DNA of 64,000 nucleotides. Source: Candidatus Omnitrophota bacterium (GTDB lineage: Bacteria > Omnitrophota > Omnitrophia > Omnitrophales > Aquincolibacteriaceae). The stretch is taken from assembly GCA_020632475.1 (NCBI GenBank), contig JACKFM010000001.1, positions 62,001 to 126,000 on the forward strand, written 5' to 3'. Shown here one piece after another: positions 1 through 9,000 of this stretch (within the stretch, counting starts at the first letter, position 1; each line of letters starts with the position of its first letter). A program made the position numbers and the translations under genes. Below the pieces are notes generated by a model. The model ran no database searches and had not been told where the DNA came from. It saw only the letters and a program-made list of their open reading frames with translations.

Positions 1-3000
1 GGGAAAGAATCGATTGAAGGCATCGTGAATTTTGGCGAAGGAGAGGTTGGGATTAAGCTTCGTTGGGATGGCAGAAGTTTTCATGTTAAGGAAGGAGAGG
101 GAGAAGAAAGAAAGCTTGAGGACACGGATGAAGCGCAGATTTATTTTTATGAACTTTTGGGGATTGTGAACTATGGCAACGGTTTTAGCGCTATCCCAGC
201 CAAATTGAAGAATACGACAAAAGGCGGTGAGGGAACCTTTAGCTGGAGCTTTATGAATTTAAGCGGTAAACAGGCCCGTGAGATCCGAAAAAAAGCAAGG
301 CTCCTTGCAGACGAAAAAATATTTTCAGGAAAAATCACCGATGAAGAAGAAACGATAGAGGTGAATCTACGTTATGACGCAGCTCTTAATCAATTTTACC
401 ACAATGATTCCTCCATTAATCCGCTTGAAGCCTATGATCTGTTTCTTGAAATGCTGAACATCAGGGGGCGTTCCAAAGATACTTCCGTCAAAGTACTACC
501 CTATCCTCCGCATGCCGCAATCGATACGCGCGTGATGTTTGGCTTGAAGAGAAGTGAATTGAGAAGTCATGCAGAAATTGTCAAAGAGCTGTCCGGGGCG
601 ATGGATGACGGCCGTTTAAAATTGTTTTTTGTGAAGGATTTTAATGAGCCTGCAGATTATGAAACCCTGATGCAGGTTTTAAGACAAGGCGGGCGCTTTT
701 CGTCTCCGGCGGTTCCCCTGGGTATACCCGTTTCAGTTGAAGCGGCTCGTACCACCATCCGTGAGTTCTTAAGCGAATGGCAGCACAAAAGTGCGGAGTG
801 GCAGATTTCTGCCGATGAGCCGGCTTTCTTATCTGCCGGAGTGGATCAGGAGATTTATGATTGGGCGCATAACGCTTTATACAGCGCCTCTAAGGCAGTG
901 GAATACTTATTTGAAAAGACCCAGGGACAGGGTCAGAAAATGCCGAATTCTGAAATTCAGGATTTGATGGGAGTTCTGCCGGATTTTTATCAAACCATGC
1001 GAATGGTTTTTCTCACGGCGGATAAAACCGGTGCCGGGGTGGCTGTGATTGAACCCGAAACTCCGGATGCCCGTGTGGCCGAAGCTCCGGCTGCCGAAAG
1101 CTCTTATCTGCGTGAGTTGGCAAAATATATTTTTCATATTACGGCAATCATCAAAGATGAAAATGGATTTAGGTTTTTATGGAATTTAAGTCATCACTTT
1201 TTTGATGCGGATATCCCGGAAAAAATTAAAACCAGTACGTTAAGCAGGGAATTTAGAGATCTTCTTTCCGCTCATCTGGTTGAAATGCAGAAAATACGTC
1301 CGGAGGATATTTCTGAAAAAGCCTGGGTTGATTTTCTGATTCAGGCGGCACTTGATTTTCCGCGTGAAAAATCGGGCAGAACAGCACGGCAGGCCTTGAT
1401 TCAATATGAAGGTGTCGAAGAAGTTCGCAGGGTGATTGAAACCCTTTATGAACAGGATTTTGGGGCGATGATCGGAGATGTTGAATTCACCGACTTTTTG
1501 CTTGCCCAGTGGGATACTGTGGATTGGCCGCAGAGCCTGATCGAAGGCATTGAAACCTATGAGACGCTTCCCGCAGACAGTGATGTCTGGGCTGATTTGG
1601 GATTTCAAGAACGTCAAATTCCGGTGGTCAAGAGACGTCTTGAGGCCTTGATGCGTTATCTTGAACAGAGGCGTTCGGGAGAGTTCATTTTTGAACCTAT
1701 CGAAACGGACGATTATGAGCTGAAGTCCGTCGAAACTCCCGCAGAGTGGGAATTTTTTGAAGAACACGTCAGACCAAGAAACCCCAGGTTATCTTTAGAA
1801 CCGATGCTATGGAGCGGGCAGAATCTTTTTTTGATGGAACAGTCAACCGGACAGGTCCAGGCGGCCGTGCAGCTTCTATCCCCTTCGGCAGATTGGAGAC
1901 AGGGCGGAGTCAGAAGAATCGGCCGTTCTTTATGGGTTAATCCGCAACTGGCTGAGCCGAAGCGAAAAGAAGTCTATGAAACCATGATTGCATTGGTTTT
2001 AAAAAGTCTGCCGCAGATTGAAGAAGAGGGCGAACAGTTGCGAGTCTTTCTTCCGCTTTCGACCTTTTATCAGGATACGCGCAGTGAAACTTTTGCAGGG
2101 CATAGCACTCGTGATTTATGGCGTTCTGAACATCGACGTGCTGGTGAACAAATTGTTGAGGTCGATGACTTAGATTCAAAAGCAATTGCTGAAAGCTATC
2201 GCCGGGAAAGAGTTTATCCGGCTATTCTTTCAAGAGTCGACGAAATGCAGTTTGTGACCATGGATGTGGATGAAGCTGAAGGAGTATTGGGCCGTTTTCA
2301 GACAACTCTTGAAAGTCATCCGGTGATGCAAGGTAACTTTGCAGAAGATAACTACGGTTTTATGCGAGAAAACCTTAGGCGTGCTGAAAAAATGAGCATC
2401 CGCCTTGAAAGTACAAATCAATGGCTGACGATGTTTTTCTTTCCGATGAATCCCGACGGTTCTATCGGTAGTCATGTTTTTGCGGTCTCAGAGCATCCGG
2501 AAAATGACGGCAAGATCGCCGGTTACTCCTTTTTAACCGATAATCTCGAATCACTTTCCGTGGCCTTTGATATTTTTCCCGACTTTCGCGGACAAGAAGA
2601 AGTTAACGAGATTTTTTACCTGTCATTAGGCGACGGTTACCGCCGTTACGAGCATACGCTTTTTCAAGTCCATGAAGAGAGCCAAATTAGCGACTCAAAC
2701 CTTGAAGATCCGGTTAAGCTGGCGGGTTTTTATTTGAGCCGTGGTTTTTGGCCTGATCAGTTAAAGGATCTCGCGGATTTTTATTTGGCCCGCAAGATTA
2801 GAGATGGAACGCTGCTTACTGAAAGAGAAGTCAGCGGTATTTTTAATCATCCGGACCGTGGATCCTTTTTGTCTATGTGGGAATTAGAAGTTCCTGTAAA
2901 GCCCGAACTTAGATTTCTTTCTCGCAGTGAATTTAAAAAAGAAGCAGAAACCTATCAGGACTCTTTTGGTGTCGATATACGGCGCTCTGAGCTGAAAGCG

Positions 3001-6000
3001 GCGGACTTTAAAGATCTGCATGCTGTCTTAGAGGATTTCTTTGAGCGGCTTAATCGTTATCCCGCAGCCCAAGGCGCGCTTGACCGGGGTGAACTCATTT
3101 TGGATCTTAAGACCGATGAGAGGCCCATACTCATTAGCGGTAGCGATGCGAATCTGATCGTAGTTCTGCTTGAAGAAATGGCGACGAATGCTTATCTCAT
3201 GGCCAAGAAGCTCAATGCAGGCAAACCGATTGAAGTGCGTTTTTCGGCGCGCTATGAGGACGGGCATTTAGTTTTAGAAGTGCAAGACAATAGTGTCGGA
3301 ATTGATGTTAATGAAATTGCCGCCCAGCTCATGAGGCTGAAAGAGGAGCAGCCCGATGTGATGGAAATTTATTGGGAAATGCTGGATGAGGCACTTCGCA
3401 TGAAATTAGAGACCGGTCAGTCCCTTGAGCAGGCAGAGTTATTGGATATTCTTGGTACGGTTCCCCTGAGTTCTGGTAAAAAAACGGGGGGTATCGGTTT
3501 TCTCTTAATTAAAAACTTAACCGAAGACCGTTACGGGGGAACGTGGAATTTTGAGACCCTTCCGAGTCAGGAACGCCGTATGATCGACGGTCAAAACGTG
3601 CGTGTGCCAAGCAACGATTCCTTTACCCGGGTACGGGCCATGATTCCGCTGGAGCGTATTCATCAGGCCGAGAAGCAGAAAGAGTTTTCCGAAAAAGCGG
3701 CTGCCCGGATTGAATCTGCAATTCTGCCCGTATTTCAATCGATGTATAGCGTCTATCCGAAAGAAAAAAACAACCCCCTGGGCCAGGCAATCTTTTCAGC
3801 TTTTCAGGCGGTTGACCGGGTCTATCAAACATTAAATCACGAGAATATTGCCGGTGCACGGCAAACAATCTCTGAAGTTTTTTCGCTTGTGGATGAACTG
3901 GATGCTGTTGCCAATGATGTCACTCTGTTTAAAGAAGAATCGTTGCTGTTTAATTTTGAATCGGATTTAAATGTTTTACGGCACAGCATCCTGAATTTTT
4001 TGGCCTTGATTGACGGGCTGATGGGAGCGCCGATTGACCGCGAAGATTTGTACCGGCCCCTGCCGTGGTGGCAGGAGGCCGCCAATCGTCTGGTGAACCG
4101 GTTTATGCCGGATCTTTTAAAGACCGATCAATTGATCCGCTTTGCCCAATGGATTTCAACCCTGCCCACTGAAAAATGGGTTTATGGATTTCAAGACAAG
4201 CGGTTACAGGATTGGTTAAGCGGCGGGCGGGATGGCTGGGGTTTATGGTTTAGACGCTTAAGCCCGGATTCCAATGATTTTGAGATCAATATTCAGACCC
4301 CTGAAGGCAGTACCGGAACGCTTATTTTTGATGAAGGTAAAGGCTCCCTGCCTTTTCAAAAAGATGGCGTGAAGGCCCTGAAAATTTTTCAGACACTGCA
4401 GGATCTTGAACGGAATTTTCTTTTGATTGACCGGGGCAGGCTTGGCAATCAAAAGTCGGAATATAAAGACCACGCCAAAGAGATTCTTATCCGTCTTGTC
4501 CGGGATTTAAACCGGCCGCTGCGTCTGTCCTACGGAGATAAAAATACGATTGCGCTTTTTGAAAATAATGAACCCGTGGCTTCTGTGCGTGTTGGAGAAA
4601 CCATGGCCGCTCTGGCCAGCTGGGAACAGAGCAATCTCGGGGCCTATCGAGTGCTGCGCAATATCTGGGAAAAGGCCGGTGACGCTGAAATTGTTTCATG
4701 GTCGAAAACCGATGATTCCCTGACACTTGATTTGGCCGACGGCCGGCGTATTCTGATTAATCAAATCGGGATGACTTTTTTAAAATCCGAATTGCGAAAT
4801 CAGCCGGAAGATTTTGAACGGGCATTTGAAAAAATTCTTTATCGTCATGGCCTGACACCCGATTCTCTATTGGTTAAATTCTTTCCGGATGCCATCAAAC
4901 GCGCGCTTGTGGCCGACCCTGCATTAAGACCTGTTTTATTAAGGCGTTTACCCGGAGAACAAATGGGGCCGCCGCAGATTCAGGACGGTGCCCTTTTGGA
5001 AGAACTGGATTTGTTTTCTATTTTTCAGGATTACAGTGTTTTTTCAGCCGGCTCGCCCCAAACAGCCGAAAAGCTGGCAGCTCAGGGTGTTGAAATAATT
5101 ATTGGTGTTACGGATACGTTCAGTGAGGATACATTGAGTGATGCCACTTATCCGGTCGCGAATAACCGGCAGGTGTATTTCCCGCTCAAAGACGGCAGCT
5201 GGCTTGGAGTGAAAGGCATTGGTCAAATGGAGAATTTCTATGAGGCTCCGCATAGGCCTGCTGTTGCCTGGGCGCAGCGGCATGAAGGCGTGACGGATTT
5301 TCGTGATCTTGAAGGCGTGACTTCGGTCTATCCGGACATTAATGACGCCTGGCCTTATTTCAGGCAGTCGCTGGGCTACCGGGAGTTAAAATCACTTCCG
5401 GATCGCAATGGTAATTTAATCCCGGTTGATCAGATTGAAACCAATGTGAAATCCCCGCTGCTTATTTTCGGCCGCGTGCTGCATCCGCACCGGCTCTCAA
5501 AATTCCCGCAGCTTTTAAAAATTGATTCCACACTTCAGCATTTAAGAGAAGAACTTACCCGGACATTTAAAAGCATAGGGATTTTCAGCGAGGAACAATA
5601 TCCCGGGGATTCTGTGATATCTCCCGAAGACTGGGTCTTAGAGAGTTTCCGCTGGATGGGCCGTGCCGAGGCTTTCAAACAAAGAAATCATATTTATAAA
5701 AAGACCATTCACAGCCAGGACTTCGGTATGGCGTTAGGGCAGGAGAATGATCCCGGAGAACTTGAAAATGCAGCGGTGCGCAGCGCGAGGTTGCTTCAGG
5801 ACAGGCGGTCTGAGGGATATCTTCCCGAAGATCAGAGAAGAACTGAGCCCTTTACGGATTATGTATCGGTTATGGGTCTGGCCACACAGGTGACTATTTT
5901 GATTGAAATGATCCGGGTGATCCGTGAAATTGCTCCGCAGAATGAGGATCTCTTTCTGCCGGATAAAGAAAGAGTGCTGCGTGAATTATTTGAAAATTAT

Positions 6001-9000
6001 TTTGAAAATGTCGGCGAAGAATACCGCGCTTTATGGACAGACTCTGAAAAACAGGATGATGCCGAAAAGCTTTTGGGTTTTCTCTACACACAAGCCAAAC
6101 GCAGAACGCCCGTGCACAGCGTTGAAGCGATTTTAGGCGGGCAGGACCCCGTGCAGTGGACACTTGAGGTTGCGCGCGAGGCTTTTCGAAAATCCGAACT
6201 CAGAAATGAAACTGCGTCATCAAACCAGTTTGACAAAATTTTAACGCTTTTACAGGATGAAAAATTTAATGAAACAATTCAGGCCGTAGATGAGTTACTG
6301 CCAGCATTAACTCTTGAGTCGCGGCAGGCTCTGTGGGCCGAAAATATCCGGGAAATTGCCGTTGATTTGGAGTCCTATCATCGTGTCGATCACCGTGAGT
6401 ATCTGGAAGCAATACACCAGGCAATTGATCGCCAGCGTAATTTTAGGAGCGCAGAGAATTATGCCCACCCAAGCGCATGGGGACAATGGACGTCAGCGGA
6501 TATTGAGGCGGTGCTTAATCCGGGCGCGGATAAGTTGAGCGCATTAATCTCTTTTCAACATGTGGATCAATTCACTAGGGTTATGATTGATTATGCCAGG
6601 ACGCAAGAAGGCATCACGGTGATGACGGCACCGCCTTTAAGCGGTATTGATCATTTTCCAAGTTATATTATTTCAAGGAGTCCGGTGGCGGCCCGCAAGA
6701 TTAGAGATTTGCTGGAGCGTTACCGCCGGCTGGGGCGTAACCCGGATGCCGATTATGCCTTACAGCTTGGACTTCTTCTCGGGTATTCACGCGAAGTGAT
6801 TCTTCAAAACATGGATCTTGAAAATCTTCATCGCGAGCGTCTGGCTTATTCTGAAGTCGAGCATTTCTGGAAAGATCCACGATACGGGCAGCTCAAATCA
6901 CTGATTTTTAAATATACGGATGTGCCGGGTATGGGCGGACTGATGGTGCGGTTAATGACTCAATATGCCAAAGACAGTGTGAAAGGTAAGACCAGTACGC
7001 ATTTTAAAGAAATCGCCGGAGAACTTTTCTTAATCGATGATTTTTTAAGCCGTATCCCGCAGGCTGAATTATTGGCCTTTGAACAGGTTTTGGGCCCGCG
7101 TGAAATCGATGCGTTTGTACGTATTCCGGAAAAAGCAGAGATCCCGGAGGAATATCGTGTGTTCAAACCGGGTCTTTATTTAATTGAAGGCAAAGAGGTT
7201 CCAATCAGGGATTTGGATTTACTGTGGGATGTTTCGCTTGAAAAGCAGGTTTTCGGACAGCTTAAACAAGCCCGGCTCCTATCTGCGATCGGATTCCCTG
7301 TTCAGGGAATTTTAGTGGCGGCCGGTGGGGCTAACTATACTGCGGAAAATCAGGATGTGGGCAAGCTTCGGTTGATTGAACAAAAGTCCCGTATTGGTTT
7401 GCAGAATCAACTGCGGGAGCAGGAAGCGGCGGTATCTGCCGGAGAAACTGTTCCGGCCGTGATCCCGGTATTTTCATTTTTGAGTTCGCCTTTTCATGTT
7501 ACGAATGATTCGGCAGCGGATTCTGCGGTGTCTCCCGATGAACCGAGAGTGCTCCGGTGGTCCAAAGAAAATCCGATGGACACATTGGATTTAGTCCGTT
7601 TTCTGGGAGCTTCATTTGCGGGTGCCTGGCCCCCTTCCAACGAAGTGCGTTCACAGGCTTTTGAGCGGCTTTATCGAAATGCCGAAGACGCAAAGGAAAA
7701 ATACCGGCAAATGGCCGAAAGAACCCGAAGAGACAAAAATCAGAGAAAAATCCAAGCGGCGATAGATCGTGAACGCCGTGATTCGGAAATTCATGAATGG
7801 ACCGAATGGTTCTTGAAGGCCGGAATTCAGGATGATGCCCTGAGCGGAGATTATGATCATGATCGAAGCAGGATTGAATCGGTTTTAGAAGTTTATTTTA
7901 AAGCCGGTGTTTCTCTGGACATTCTTCGTAATGAACTGCAAGTGCATGTGCGCCGATTATCTGGTTCAGCAGAACCTCATACGATTGATATCCGGCTCCC
8001 GGATCAACCCGAATTTCAGCAAAGCCTGATCTCATTTCGTAATTTTGAAATTCATGCCCAGGAGACATGGGAGTGGTTGAAAGAAATTTCCAAATCATCT
8101 TCAACGATTAGATCAAAATTCAAGTCAACGGGTGGACAAAGATCAACTCCGAAAACAGGTCAAAAACCGTCTAAACCCCCAAAGCCGCCTCGTGCGGCTG
8201 TTACAGGCGAAGCTTATTTGACACGTACCGCCAAAGGCTGGCTTGAAGTTTTTCAGGATTATTTTACGGATGCCGCAGAGGCTGAACGGGTTTTGAGGTT
8301 TTATTTCGGCCAATTAGGAACAACCATCCCCATCCAGCGTTCTCTTTTACAGACAAGAATTAAGCGCAGCGGCAAGGAGCAGGTTTGGCAGGAGCTGGTA
8401 CAAGCGGCTTCTAATTCTGACGGAGCCCAAGACACTAAGGCGGAATTAAGAACCGGCACAAAAGAAGGGGAGTTCGGGTTTTTTGCTGATGCGGCGCAGT
8501 TGGATCTATCGGATGACGCTCAGAAAAAGAAATTGGCAGGCGAATTAGCGGCTCTTGACAGAGTGGCTTTTGGATTTGTGCATGACCTTTACGGCAATAC
8601 GGATGTTTGGTATGAGAAGCTGAACCATTTAGACGATTCCGAATTGTTTGTTTCCATGGACGCGAACGGAGCTCCGCTGGCCTATCTCTTGTCTTCAGAC
8701 AATCAAGGCGCGATTTGGCTGGATCGTTTGGCGGCTCCCTCGCATCCGGGGCTGGGCGGTTTTATGATGACATCGTATCTTGAATATTTAAATACCAAGG
8801 GAGTTGAGAGTATTGTTCTGAATCCGACCAGAGAGTCATTGGGTTTTTATCTCCGTATTTTAAGGAGATTGCGCTGGCGCGGATTGATCCGGGAATACCG
8901 GGTAAGCCGGGCCAATACTGTCATTAAGTTAAATTCCGGTTTTTCAACCGAAGCACAAAGTCATCAACCGGTGCTTGAACATGCAAAAGAAATGATCGAT

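Noticed and set aside
5030..6180. Distant likeness of part of the giant protein to SelO-type pseudokinases (DGSWLGVKGIGQ, FGRVLHPHRLSKF)
   Set aside because: The key SelO motifs are not clearly there, and the likeness rests on a few residues only. Left as unrecognised.
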